Of a stretch of DNA of 64,000 bases, positions 26,499 through 35,466 are shown in pieces; within the stretch, counting starts at the first letter, position 1, and each line of letters begins with the position of its first letter. The notes under the pieces are model-generated. The model was not told where the DNA came from, ran no database searches, and saw only the letters and a program-made list of their open reading frames with translations. Origin of the DNA: Sphingobacteriaceae bacterium (GTDB taxonomy: Bacteria; Bacteroidota; Bacteroidia; Sphingobacteriales; Sphingobacteriaceae). The stretch is taken from contig CANHRG010000003.1 of the NCBI GenBank assembly GCA_947463785.1, positions 248,001 through 312,000 on the forward strand. Reading direction: 5' to 3'. The translations under genes were made by a program, and so were the position numbers.

Positions 26499-27610
26499 TG
26501 TATGCCCTTAAAGATTCGGCTCCAGCGAATTTTATCTAGGAATGTGCCTTCAGAATCCCAGCTCATCCAAATAAATAAGGCTTTACCCACAATGTGATCT
26601 TCGGGAACAAAACCCCAGAATCGCGAATCCAATGAATTGTGACGATTATCGCCCATCATCCAATAGTAATCCATTTTAAAGGTATAGCTATCTGCTTTTT
26701 TGCCGTTAATTAGCAATTCATTAGCGCCCGAACGCTCCACCTTATTTCCTTCATATACCGAGATTGCTCGCTCATACAGCGGAATGGTGGTGCTGTCTAA
26801 CTTCACCGTCCAGCCTTTTTTAGGCACAATCACCGGACCGAAATTATCCTCATTCCATTTAAAATTTGGATTGTGCGGAAAAACTTGCGGTTCGTATTCA
26901 TTAACCGGACGAATAATTGGATTCAGCACTTTTACATTAGACCATTGCTTGATAGTTGCAGCTTCCTCGGCCGTCATATTGAAATAGTACTCATCAGCAG
27001 TGGCACGTTGAACTTCGATGCGCATGTCTTGCAGAGCCGATGGGTTGAAATCTGTGCCATCGGTGCGAACGTAATAGGTAGTTTCGCCAAACTGCGGATT
27101 TTCTGCCGCTTTGCCGTTCACATAAACTTGCGTATTCACAATTTTCAAGGTATCTCCGGCTATGGCCATGCAGCGCTTGATGTAATTCTCACGTTTATCA
27201 ACCGGACGGTTATAAGGTTCATCAGCTTCCATGGGCCAGTTAAATACAACTGCATCGCCACGTTTGATTTCTGAAAATCCGGGCAAACGGTGATAGCCCC
27301 ATTGAACTCCGTCCCAATAAGCTTTGGTGCCAATGATAGGCATGGTATGGTGTGCAAATGGAAAAGCTACAGGAGTCATCGGAATTCGTGCTCCGTAATT
27401 TACTTTACTCACGAAAAGAAAATCGCCGACCTTTAAGCTCTTTTCCATTGATCCGGTTGGGATGGTATAGGCCTCAATAAAAAATGTTCTGATCAGCGTA
27501 GCAGCGATAACTGCAAAAACGATGGCATCAAACCATTCTCTGGAAGCACTTTTCTTTTTCTTTTCGACTTTTTTTTCTTGAGGGTCCTTTGACCAAAATT
27601 TCAATTTCAT
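26495..27610 (-). CDS. lepB: Signal peptidase I
   Basis: The 371-residue inner-membrane protease removes signal peptides from exported proteins. After a Lys-rich cytoplasmic start there is one membrane segment (about 26-46), then the catalytic Ser54 in IPTGSMEKSL and the general-base Lys145 in ENYIKRCMAIAGD. GDNRHNSLDSRFWG near 320 is box E. An insertion between about 180 and 290 makes it longer than E. coli-type enzymes, as is usual for Bacteroidota. It ends the parA-parB-DUF5683-dapB-lepB series. Confidence 0.95.
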   Translation of the reverse strand: MKLKFWSKDPQEKKVEKKKKSASREWFDAIVFAVIAATLIRTFFIEAYTIPTGSMEKSLKVGDFLFVSKVNYGARIPMTPVAFPFAHHTMPIIGTKAYWDGVQWGYHRLPGFSEIKRGDAVVFNWPMEADEPYNRPVDKRENYIKRCMAIAGDTLKIVNTQVYVNGKAAENPQFGETTYYVRTDGTDFNPSALQDMRIEVQRATADEYYFNMTAEEAATIKQWSNVKVLNPIIRPVNEYEPQVFPHNPNFKWNEDNFGPVIVPKKGWTVKLDSTTIPLYERAISVYEGNKVERSGANELLINGKKADSYTFKMDYYWMMGDNRHNSLDSRFWGFVPEDHIVGKALFIWMSWDSEGTFLDKIRWSRIFKGIH

Positions 27611-27627
27611 ATTGTATTTATCACTGA

Positions 27628-28368
27628 TTATTGAAAATCAAACATATCTGCTATCGAGTAAAAACCCTGTTTACCCTGTAACCATTCGGCGGCAACTATG
27701 GCCCCTAAAGCAAATCCGGCACGGTTGTGGGCGGTATGCTTAAACTCTAGTTCATCCACCTCAGAACTGTAAACCACAGTATGGGTTCCAGGCACCTGAT
27801 CTATTCGGTGCGATTCAATCAAGAGTTCATTGGGTTTCGCAACGAGTTCTTCATTCTGACCCACTACTTCATTCACCCACGCTGATTTGCGATCCAAGCC
27901 CTCCAAAATTCCTTCTGCTATCGTAATTGCCGTTCCACTTGGGGCATCCAGCTTTTGCGTATGGTGGATTTCTTCAACTTGTACGTCGTATTGTGGGTAA
28001 CGATTCATCAGCCTGGCTAAAACACGGTTCACATGGAAGAAAACATTTACTCCAATACTAAAATTAGATGCATAGAGTAAAGTTTTGTTACCCGATTCAC
28101 ATTTTTGCTTGATGACAGGTATTTGATCGTACCAACCGGTGGTTCCTACCACTATGGGCACACCAGCAGCAAAACAAGCTTCAATATTACTCAAAACAGC
28201 ATGTGGTGTACTAAACTCAATGGCTAAATCAGCTTCTTTGAAACGATCGGACTGAAAATCTGAATGATTATCCTGATCAATCGTCAAAATAATTTCATGA
28301 CCACGTTCGGTTGCAAGCTGTTCAATCAGCTTGCCCATTTTTCCGTAACCGATTAGGGCTATTTTCAT
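27628..28368 (-). CDS. dapB: 4-hydroxy-tetrahydrodipicolinate reductase
   Basis: The 246-residue enzyme makes tetrahydrodipicolinate for lysine and diaminopimelate. It has the nucleotide-binding opening ALIGYGKMG (4-12), EFSTPHAVLSN near 51, VGTTGW near 74 and the active-site EEIHHTQKLDAPSGTA (132-147, His135/136 and Lys139). It is slightly shorter than the usual 265-275. Its start overlaps the DUF5683 stop by 4 bases, so it is translationally coupled. Confidence 0.95.
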   Translation of the reverse strand: MKIALIGYGKMGKLIEQLATERGHEIILTIDQDNHSDFQSDRFKEADLAIEFSTPHAVLSNIEACFAAGVPIVVGTTGWYDQIPVIKQKCESGNKTLLYASNFSIGVNVFFHVNRVLARLMNRYPQYDVQVEEIHHTQKLDAPSGTAITIAEGILEGLDRKSAWVNEVVGQNEELVAKPNELLIESHRIDQVPGTHTVVYSSEVDELEFKHTAHNRAGFALGAIVAAEWLQGKQGFYSIADMFDFQ

Positions 28369-28970
28369 AAACTAAGTTTAATGGTAAAAGCTGGATTTGG
28401 ACGATAAGCATTCAAAACCCATTGGTTTTGTACCGATGGACGGATTTGTAAAGCCAAGTTTTCACTGATATCGAATCGGAAAAATTTAGCATCTACATAG
28501 GCATCAATAATGTTGACGGCATGCAAAACAACGCCGCCAATTATGGACAATTCTTTGTTTCTTCTGAAATTATCTTTAATCCTGACCAAGCCTTCAAAAC
28601 TGTATCCGGCAAAGTCCGGGTTCCCGGGATTTCCATTGTTGGCTAGTCTGTATTGAACCTCTTCTAGAAAAGTATGGTATTGTTTGTTATTGTCCTGATA
28701 TGCGATTACAAAACTGGCAAAACCACCGTAAATTAAAGGCAATTTCCACCAGCGTTTATTTTGAATTTGACCTAAACCGGGCAGAATAGCGGAGCTGATT
28801 GCCGCTTTACGGGGCAAACGTTCCAAAGCCAAACGAACGGAATCTTTTACAGGACCAGCTGCTTGAGCTGTGGTATCTGATTTGAGGGAAGGAGCTTCCT
28901 TTTTTCGCTGTGCCCAAGCAGGCAAAGCAAGCATCATGACGATGATAAGTATGAAAGCTCGAACAGGCAT
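28365..28970 (-). CDS. DUF5683 family exported protein
   Basis: The 201-residue protein has a signal peptide (MPVRAFILIIVMMLALPAWA, then QRKK) and, near residue 60, AAISSAILPGLGQIQNKRWWKLP, the conserved core of DUF5683, with one or two membrane segments after it. It is found in this gene order in many Bacteroidota, but the function is unknown. I chose the ATG at 28970, whose A overlaps the parB stop (TAATG). A TTG two codons upstream is open but unsupported. Confidence 0.85.
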   Translation of the reverse strand: MPVRAFILIIVMMLALPAWAQRKKEAPSLKSDTTAQAAGPVKDSVRLALERLPRKAAISSAILPGLGQIQNKRWWKLPLIYGGFASFVIAYQDNNKQYHTFLEEVQYRLANNGNPGNPDFAGYSFEGLVRIKDNFRRNKELSIIGGVVLHAVNIIDAYVDAKFFRFDISENLALQIRPSVQNQWVLNAYRPNPAFTIKLSL

Positions 28971-29866
28971 TACCAATCTAAAAGCTCCAAAATGCGGTTT
29001 AAATCGTTTTCAGAAAGAAAAGGAATCTCAATTGAACCGGAGTTTTTACCTTTCATTTTCAACTTCACACGAGTACCCAATCTGGATGCCAAATCGTCCT
29101 GAACCTTTTGGTACTGAAAAGAAATTGGCTCCTGGGCGTTCTTTTTACTTTTCCGGATGCCTCCAGCCTGAACTTCTCTAACCAACTCTTCTACTTTACG
29201 AACCGAAAGACCTTGACTGATGATTTCTTTATGGATAAACAACTGATGGTCAACATTCTCTACGCTTACTAATGCCCTAGCATGACCCATCGAAATTTGA
29301 TTATCACGGATAGACGCTTGAATAACCGGCGGCAATTTCAATAAACGCAAATAATTGGTTACGGTTGAACGGTTTTTACTCACCCGATCTCCCAACTCTT
29401 CCTGCTTCAAATTACACTCGTCCAGCATGCGCTGAAAGCTTAGTGCAACCTCAATGGCATTCAAATTTTCACGCTGAATATTCTCGATCAACGCCATCTC
29501 CAACATCTGCTGATCGTTTGCACTGCGGATATAGGCTGGAATTTCAGTCAATCCGGCCATTTTAGAAGCTCTCAAACGGCGTTCACCAGAAATTAGCTGG
29601 TAACTGTTAGGACCCGCTTTACGTACAGTAATTGGCTGAATCAATCCTTGCAGTTTGATCGAATCGGAAAGCTCTTGAAGTGCTTCGGCATCAAATTCGG
29701 TTCTGGGCTGATACGGGTTTACCTCGATTTGACTAATCAAAACCGGCTGAATGGTACTTAATACGCCCGTTTCATTCCCCAATGGTTTGTGCTGCTGAAC
29801 AATTTCATTATCGTCGAGCAGTGCACTTAAACCTTTTCCTAATCCTGTTTTTTTCTGATAAGTCAT
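28970..29866 (-). CDS. parB: Chromosome partitioning protein ParB
   Basis: The 298-residue CTP-dependent DNA clamp binds parS sites near the origin. It has an N-terminal basic start KKTGLGKGLSALL, the ParB box with GERRLRASKMAGL near 117, ENIQRENLNAIE near 148 and a KorB-type helix-turn-helix (about 165-200, NRSTVTNYLRLLKLP). It follows parA by 5 bases. No complete parS palindrome was recognised in the window. Confidence 0.95.
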   Translation of the reverse strand: MTYQKKTGLGKGLSALLDDNEIVQQHKPLGNETGVLSTIQPVLISQIEVNPYQPRTEFDAEALQELSDSIKLQGLIQPITVRKAGPNSYQLISGERRLRASKMAGLTEIPAYIRSANDQQMLEMALIENIQRENLNAIEVALSFQRMLDECNLKQEELGDRVSKNRSTVTNYLRLLKLPPVIQASIRDNQISMGHARALVSVENVDHQLFIHKEIISQGLSVRKVEELVREVQAGGIRKSKKNAQEPISFQYQKVQDDLASRLGTRVKLKMKGKNSGSIEIPFLSENDLNRILELLDW

Positions 29867-29871
29867 TGCTA

Positions 29872-30675
29872 TTATACGGTAGCTTGTGCGGCTAATTCTT
29901 CGGCAGGTGCCAAACCATTTTTACGAATAATTTCACGTGCCAAATTCAGGTAATTAATTGCGCCTTTAGAATTTGCATCGTGCATAATAACCGATACACC
30001 AAAACTTGGAGCTTCACTCAGGCGGGTATTTCGTTGTATGATGGTATCAAAAACCAATTCTTGGAAATGCGATTTCACCTCTTCAACCACTTGATTTGCC
30101 AAACGTAAGCGCACATCGTACATGGTTAATAATATTCCTTCGATGGCCAAATTGGTATTTAAGCGGTTCTGCACAATTTTGATGGTATTGAGCAATTTAC
30201 CCAAACCTTCCAGGGCGAAATATTCGCACTGAACTGGGATGATAACCGAATCGGCAGCAGTCAAGGAATTGATGGTAATTAAGCCTAAGGATGGCGAACA
30301 ATCAATGATGATAAAGTCGTATTCCTGACGAATTTTATTGAGCACGGCTTTCATGCGGTACTCTCTTTCGGTAAGGTTAATCATCTCAATCTCTGCTCCT
30401 ACCAAATCAATATGTGCCGGTAGCAAATCCAAAAATGGAGTCTCGGTTTTGCAAATTGCCTCTCTTGGATCTAAATCATTGATGATACACTCGTAAATGC
30501 TCGATTTGATGGCACGCGGATCAAAGCCCACACCAGAAGTAGAGTTTGCTTGCGGATCAGCATCAACCAATAAGGTTCGGTACTCTAAAACAGCTAAGCT
30601 GGCAGCCAAATTAATGGATGAGGTGGTTTTACCTACACCTCCTTTTTGATTCGCTAAGGCAATGATTTTACTCAT
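29872..30675 (-). CDS. parA: Chromosome partitioning ATPase ParA (Soj)
   Basis: The 267-residue Walker-type ATPase works with ParB in chromosome segregation. It has the deviant Walker A NQKGGVGKTTSS (9-20, signature Lys11 and catalytic Lys16), DADPQANST near 39 and IIDCSPSLG near 122. It is the first gene of the five-gene series. A TAAATTTG box lies 57 bases upstream. Confidence 0.95.
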   Translation of the reverse strand: MSKIIALANQKGGVGKTTSSINLAASLAVLEYRTLLVDADPQANSTSGVGFDPRAIKSSIYECIINDLDPREAICKTETPFLDLLPAHIDLVGAEIEMINLTEREYRMKAVLNKIRQEYDFIIIDCSPSLGLITINSLTAADSVIIPVQCEYFALEGLGKLLNTIKIVQNRLNTNLAIEGILLTMYDVRLRLANQVVEEVKSHFQELVFDTIIQRNTRLSEAPSFGVSVIMHDANSKGAINYLNLAREIIRKNGLAPAEELAAQATV

Positions 30676-30731
30676 TAGTGGAAATTTACAAAAAACTGAG
30701 ATTAAAAATCTGATTAATACTCCAGCTGGAT

Positions 30732-30739
30732 CAAATTTA
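30732..30739 (-). promoter_or_regulatory. -7 promoter box of the parA unit
   Basis: TAAATTTG on the minus strand matches TAnnTTTG. A TTTG lies 22 bases further upstream, slightly more than the usual -33 spacing. Confidence 0.45.
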
Positions 30740-30834
30740 ATCTACTTTTACCAGCGGAAAACAAAGTCCTAAGATACAAATTAATGTCATTTATACCGAC
30801 TCCAGCTTAAGCAATTTTAACTAATTTTTATCCC

Positions 30835-31356
30835 ATGATCACCTTAATTTCAGGAACTAACCGACCCGGCAGCAATACCTTAAAATTGTGCTCATATTAT
30901 CAGGCAGAATTAGCCAAAAAAGGCTGCGAAAGTCAGATTTTATCCCTGAGTGATTTGCCTGGCACCTTAATTAGTTCCGATTTATACGGTAAGCGTAGCC
31001 CGGCGTTTGAAAAAATTCAGGAACAGGTGAGCGCCAGTACTAAATTCTTGTTTGTGATTCCTGAATACAATGGAAGCTTCCCCGGGGTTTTGAAAACTTT
31101 TATCGATGCCTGTAAATTCCCAGAGAGTTTTTATGGTAAAAAAGCGGCTTTGGTTGGGCTTTCTTCTGGGAAATACGGAAATGTTCGTGGTTTAGAGCAC
31201 TTTACAGGAATTTGCCATTACATTCATTTGGAAGTTATGCCCTTGCGGATTCATATTCCTGCTATTGAATCGGAATTGAATGAAAATGGCATGCTTTGGA
31301 AAGAAGATACCCTGAAATTTACCGATCAACAGATCGAGAAATTTATCCGATTTTAA
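30835..31356 (+). CDS. NADPH-dependent FMN reductase family protein
   Basis: The 173-residue flavodoxin-like protein has the phosphate-binding loop SGTNRPGSNTLKL (6-18), PEYNGSFPGVLKTFID near 80 and a Gly-rich GLSSGKYGNVRG near 108, typical of the NAD(P)H-dependent FMN reductase/azoreductase family. It likely reduces free flavin, quinones or similar small molecules in the cytoplasm. It is a single gene, with its stop overlapping the convergent gene at 31353. Confidence 0.88.
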   Translation: MITLISGTNRPGSNTLKLCSYYQAELAKKGCESQILSLSDLPGTLISSDLYGKRSPAFEKIQEQVSASTKFLFVIPEYNGSFPGVLKTFIDACKFPESFYGKKAALVGLSSGKYGNVRGLEHFTGICHYIHLEVMPLRIHIPAIESELNENGMLWKEDTLKFTDQQIEKFIRF

Positions 31357-31790
31357 AGGCTCAGTTTAAGCCAAGCTTTACCATCGTGGCCAAAGGCAAA
31401 AAATTTAGGATAAATCACTTCGGCTAGTATTTCTAACTTTTCCAATTCACTGGCCGACTGGTAAACCTGATCGTCGAAGAGGTATACACGTTGATTCAGA
31501 ACTGCCTGACAGTTGGCCCAGCCTGGTATACTCATTAGTTCTGGCAATAAAGCCAAGCTTACCGCAATGCTTTGTTTTGGAAGCTTGAAGATCAAGATTT
31601 CAGCAGTTTTGGGCAGTTCAGCATTGATTTGAAGTTCAGCAATTCCGAAGTGCTGCAAGGTTGCTTTCCAATCAGGATCATTTACCGTTTGTAGCGGATC
31701 TATAGACGCTAGAGTCAGGAGGGTACACGGATCCGTGATAAATTTTAGTTTATGGCCAATTAATTCAATTAAGTCTTCCTCAGGATTCAT
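31353..31790 (-). CDS. Short protein resembling the C-terminal lobe of BtuF-like binding proteins
   Basis: The 145-residue product has no signal peptide. Its C-terminal half (SIPGWANCQAVLNQRVYLFDD, interrupted here, then ELEKLEILAEVIYPKFFAFG) resembles the end of cobalamin/iron-binding periplasmic proteins of the TroA helical-backbone class (pattern pGW..l.AV.ngrVY..d and LE.LAeiihPe.F). Full members are about 270 residues with a signal peptide, so this is either a truncated relative or a cytoplasmic domain. I chose ATG at 31790 because a -7 box lies 13 bases before it; a GTG at 31838 is also open. Assignment is tentative. Confidence 0.55.
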   Translation of the reverse strand: MNPEEDLIELIGHKLKFITDPCTLLTLASIDPLQTVNDPDWKATLQHFGIAELQINAELPKTAEILIFKLPKQSIAVSLALLPELMSIPGWANCQAVLNQRVYLFDDQVYQSASELEKLEILAEVIYPKFFAFGHDGKAWLKLSL

Positions 31791-31803
31791 TTCAAGCTTT
31801 TTG

Positions 31804-31811
31804 CAAAGGTA
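31804..31811 (-). promoter_or_regulatory. -7 promoter box deciding the start of the BtuF-like gene
   Basis: TACCTTTG on the minus strand matches TAnnTTTG and lies 13 bases before the ATG at 31790, inside what would be coding sequence if the GTG at 31838 were used. Confidence 0.45.
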
Positions 31812-31838
31812 GCAAAGCGCTTGATTTTGAAAAATCAC

Positions 31839-32732
31839 TTATTGCTTAATGATCATAACTGTTCCATGGCTTCTTATGTTATATGTTTTTGGATTTGCAC
31901 TAAGCACAATCTCAGGACCAAAACTGTACGATGAACCTGCGGTTAATGGATAGATTAAACTAATACTACAAAACGCTGTGTAACTGTTAGCTATTCCAAA
32001 CCGGCTTGGTTCTGAACCTGGAACTGTTGTAAAAGCAGCACCATCAATAGAAACTCCTACATTAAGCTCAATAAGGGTTGAATTAATAGTTGCAGATTCT
32101 GCAGAAATATCCATGTTAATGACCGCAAATTCCCCAGAGCCCGCAAGATAACTCGGCATTTTAAACTCGTTAGGATATACTGGATTTGTACCCAATGAAA
32201 CACCGTAAACAATAGTATTGTAACTTATCAACTTCACTACCCCATTTCCCGGTGGCCCTTGCGCTCCTGTTGCACCCTGAGTACCTTGAAGGCCTGTATC
32301 TCCTTTCGGCCCCTGTGGCCCCACATTTCCTTTTACGGCAAATTGTGCGTAGGGTACACTCATTAAGGCAATTGCTCCAATGTTTTGAAATACATTTCCA
32401 CCATTGATATCGGCTTCTACTTTTAAAAATTGATTGGCATTTTGAAAGGGGATCGCATTAAATGTTCCTGATGCAGGGGTACCCTTACCCACAATGTGAT
32501 TTGCCAAACCACTGGCATTTGTGGTAATTAATTGCGTTTCTATATACTGAGGGGCGCCATTTACGCCTCCATCTAAAATTGAAAAACGAAAATTAATGGC
32601 TTTGTTAACAATGGGGACTCCTGCATTATCACGTACGATGGTTTGGTAATTAAAACCCTCCAAACCCGTTTGAGCATACATTTTGCCGCCCAAGGCCATA
32701 AATAAGATCAGAAAAATTGCAAGTCGTTTCAT
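31839..32732 (-). CDS. Secreted protein with a collagen-like segment
   Basis: The 297-residue protein has a signal peptide (1-20, ending MYAQ), an N-terminal beta domain (about 24-135) that opens GFNYQTIVRDNAGVP, as in many secreted Bacteroidota proteins, and about ten Gly-X-Y triplets (about 134-163, such as GPQGPKGDTG and GAQGPPG). A C-terminal beta-rich domain of about 130 residues could be a trimeric head. Collagen-like triplets imply a trimer on or outside the cell. Function is unknown. It is probably a single gene ahead of the BtuF-like one, 48 bases away. Confidence 0.75.
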   Translation of the reverse strand: MKRLAIFLILFMALGGKMYAQTGLEGFNYQTIVRDNAGVPIVNKAINFRFSILDGGVNGAPQYIETQLITTNASGLANHIVGKGTPASGTFNAIPFQNANQFLKVEADINGGNVFQNIGAIALMSVPYAQFAVKGNVGPQGPKGDTGLQGTQGATGAQGPPGNGVVKLISYNTIVYGVSLGTNPVYPNEFKMPSYLAGSGEFAVINMDISAESATINSTLIELNVGVSIDGAAFTTVPGSEPSRFGIANSYTAFCSISLIYPLTAGSSYSFGPEIVLSANPKTYNIRSHGTVMIIKQ

Positions 32733-32740
32733 AGGAAATA

Positions 32741-32759
32741 GGTTAAGGAATTCCTAACC
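32741..32759 (-). repeat. Near-palindrome in the leader of the collagen-like gene
   Basis: GGTTA-A-GGAATTCC-TAACC is a palindrome broken by one extra A, lying 9-27 bases before the start codon. It could fold as a leader hairpin or bind a regulator. A GATATTTG box (32789-32796) lies upstream on the same strand. Confidence 0.35.
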
Positions 32760-32855
32760 AATTTCCAGCCAAACCCACTTGCCTGTATCAAATATCCGAT
32801 AACAGGTAAATATTAGCTGATATACTGACAAAATTAGTGGATGGGTTGTAAAACA

Positions 32856-32888
32856 AAATGCCGGCATTCCATTCAGAAGCCGGCATTT
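32856..32888 (-). terminator. Rho-independent terminator after the second receptor-like gene
   Basis: A perfect 10-bp stem (AAATGCCGGC with GCCGGCATTT) with a 13-base loop is followed on the minus strand by a T-rich tail. It starts 22 bases after the stop codon. Confidence 0.85.
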
Positions 32889-32909
32889 GAAAGCAGTTGT
32901 ACTCGTTAA

Positions 32910-35375
32910 TTATTGTATTCCCTGTCCCTGATCGCCTTGTTTCAAGTCGTCGTTGTTTACACCGCGTTTCTTCTTAGGCTGTGATTGGAAATTGATTTTT
33001 CCGAAAGACCAGCTGAAATTTACACCAATAGAACGGAATGGTACAGAAACGTTAGAGGTTTGACGGAAGTTCTGACCATTTACTGCTGATCTGAAATTCT
33101 TATTCTCATTAAATGGATCAATCATATTAATTCCAATACTTCCTTTCTTCTTCAAGATCTCCTTCTTAAAGCCTAAGTTCCACATGTTAAAGGTTGGATT
33201 GGTTCCTTGTGCGGTACGGCGAACAGAGTTTAAAATAAAGAATGTCTCGGCAGAAAAACCTCCCTTTAAGACTAAACTGGCACTAATAAACGCATTGTAC
33301 ATCATGTACGTTTTATTTTGAGCACTCGTTAAACTTAAACTCGTTTGACTTGGCGCAATATCGTAGGTATACATATTGATATTGCCTCGTAAAGTTAGCT
33401 TGGTAATTGGGTTTACAGAGCCGAACAAATTCATACCAAATGAATTGTTGCTACCTATATTCCTGAACGTAGTTAAAGAGATCGGATTATTATTGGCATC
33501 TGCAACAGGCACAATAACCGACTCAATAATATCTTGCGTACGGCGGTAATACAAGGATGCATTGATCACGGTAGTTTTTACAAAAGTTGAGTACCCCAAT
33601 TCAATATTGTGCGATATTTCTGGGGATAAGGATGGATTACCCTGAGATTGGTTCAAGGGATCGGCCGTATTTCTAAATGGATTTAAGTAAAACAAACTAG
33701 GTCGTTGAATACGCTGATTGTAACTTAATTTAATGGTTTGGTAGTTTTTCAAAGAACGTGAGATTACTATACTTGGAATAAAGTTTTGGTAATCGTTGGC
33801 GAATGAACTATTTCCGGCACTAGAACTACCTGCAATCTTCGTGAGTTCTAAACGCCCGCCTACCTTAGCCTGATAGTTTTTGCCCAAACTGAAGGAGAAA
33901 CTGGCATAGCCTGCAAAAACATCCTGATGGTAATCGTAGGTGTTGGATAAAATGGCACTAGGCTGGTAAGCACCATTAATTTCCTGCTCCACAAGCGTTG
34001 GACTATTAATATCTCTCAAAATTGCTTTTAAACCGGTTTCAAATGTCAGCTTTTTAAATGGCTGAGCATAGTCGGTTTGGAAAGTTAGCTCTTGGTTATT
34101 CGCATCGTTATTACCTATTTCATTCGGACGGAAACCTCCAGTGTAAAGGGTCGTATAATCCTGAATGTTCTTATTCTGGGTTAATTGTCCGGCAAAAGAA
34201 ATTTCCTGACCTGATTTTTTGAATTTGTGAGTATAATCGGTATTCCAATCAAAGCCATTCATCCGCATGGTACGATCGGTATTACTATTTGCAGCAATAC
34301 TGGAACCGTTGGCATAAATTGTAGAAAAAACATCGCCATCAAACTTATTTTTCATTTCATTGAATGTTAAGTTTGACGACACCGAGTTTGAATTATTGAT
34401 ATCGTAATCCAAACCAACCGAACCACGATAACCCAATCGATACGTTTCGCTGGTACTTTGTTGAATAAACGTAGGATTACCTGTAGCATCGGTTCTGTTA
34501 ACTGCCACTCCGGTAGTTTGCGGCCAAGAACCATTACCCCCGATATTTCCGGTTAAACCTAAACGACCCTTCTTGATATTTAAATTGGCATTTCCATTGT
34601 TCTGACGAATACCCAAACCTCCTCCAACAGTTCCGTTTACTCCTTCCGCATTTCGTTTTTTAGTAATGATGTTGATGATACCAGAAGTACCTTCTGCATC
34701 GTATTTGGCAGATGGGCTGGTAATCACTTCCACATTTTTGATTTGATCGGCCGGAATCATTTTAAGGGCATCGGCAATATTATTTGCCATTGAGCCCGAT
34801 GGCTTTCCATTGATTAAAACAAGGATATTTTGGCTTCCGCGAAGCGAAACATTACCATCAATATCAACCGATAAAAGGGGCACTTTTCGCAATACATCCG
34901 TTGCATTTCCACCACCAACAGTCACATCTCTTTCCGCATTGTACACCAAGCGGTCAATTTTATTTTCAACCACAGCAGCTTCACCTGTAACAACCACCTC
35001 ATTCAGCGATTTTAAATTAGGGGACAATAAAATCACACCTAGATTTAAGTCGGGTTTTTGAGGAGTAGTTTTAACCATTGTAAGAGTTTTGGTTTGATAA
35101 CCCAAAAAACTAATGGTTAAACGGTAGCTACCCGGAGCGATATTCTCAATTTTGAATGATCCTTTTTCATCGCTCAATGCACCATTGGTATTCTTAGTCG
35201 ACCCGGCTCTGCCCATACTCACCGTTGCATAATCAACCGGTTTTTGAGTAAGCGAGTCGATAATTTGCCCACTAATTTTACCCACAATACTCGGTCCGGA
35301 AGCACCCCCAGGCATTTGTGCAAAGGTTGCACCGGTACAGCATAAGGCAATAATCAGAACTACTACTTTTTTCAT
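32910..35375 (-). CDS. TonB-receptor-like outer-membrane beta-barrel protein
   Basis: The 821-residue protein has a signal peptide (1-20), a carboxypeptidase-regulatory-like domain (about 33-115, SGQIIDSLTQKPVDYATVSM), a plug (about 125-245, with DVLRKVPLLSVDIDGNVSLRG broken by the usual loop, and SPSAKYDAEGTSGIINIITKK in two parts) and a barrel of family-3 type. It ends with a basic KKKRG stretch and DQGQGIQ. The family transports or binds unknown ligands at the outer membrane. It stands alone between leuS and the collagen-like gene, bounded by terminators. Confidence 0.87.
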   Translation of the reverse strand: MKKVVVLIIALCCTGATFAQMPGGASGPSIVGKISGQIIDSLTQKPVDYATVSMGRAGSTKNTNGALSDEKGSFKIENIAPGSYRLTISFLGYQTKTLTMVKTTPQKPDLNLGVILLSPNLKSLNEVVVTGEAAVVENKIDRLVYNAERDVTVGGGNATDVLRKVPLLSVDIDGNVSLRGSQNILVLINGKPSGSMANNIADALKMIPADQIKNVEVITSPSAKYDAEGTSGIINIITKKRNAEGVNGTVGGGLGIRQNNGNANLNIKKGRLGLTGNIGGNGSWPQTTGVAVNRTDATGNPTFIQQSTSETYRLGYRGSVGLDYDINNSNSVSSNLTFNEMKNKFDGDVFSTIYANGSSIAANSNTDRTMRMNGFDWNTDYTHKFKKSGQEISFAGQLTQNKNIQDYTTLYTGGFRPNEIGNNDANNQELTFQTDYAQPFKKLTFETGLKAILRDINSPTLVEQEINGAYQPSAILSNTYDYHQDVFAGYASFSFSLGKNYQAKVGGRLELTKIAGSSSAGNSSFANDYQNFIPSIVISRSLKNYQTIKLSYNQRIQRPSLFYLNPFRNTADPLNQSQGNPSLSPEISHNIELGYSTFVKTTVINASLYYRRTQDIIESVIVPVADANNNPISLTTFRNIGSNNSFGMNLFGSVNPITKLTLRGNINMYTYDIAPSQTSLSLTSAQNKTYMMYNAFISASLVLKGGFSAETFFILNSVRRTAQGTNPTFNMWNLGFKKEILKKKGSIGINMIDPFNENKNFRSAVNGQNFRQTSNVSVPFRSIGVNFSWSFGKINFQSQPKKKRGVNNDDLKQGDQGQGIQ

Positions 35376-35404
35376 TTGTATGATTTTATTTTCAATTAAG
35401 TCGC

Positions 35405-35444
35405 AAAAAAGAACGCTTTGTTACAACATTATCGTAACAAAGCG
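35405..35444 (-). terminator. Rho-independent terminator after leuS
   Basis: An 11-bp perfect stem (CGCTTTGTTAC with GTAACAAAGCG) around a 9-base loop is followed on the minus strand by TTCTTTTTTG. It lies between leuS and the receptor-like gene. Confidence 0.8.
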
Positions 35445-35466
35445 CTTACAATGGGTTTGATAAAAT

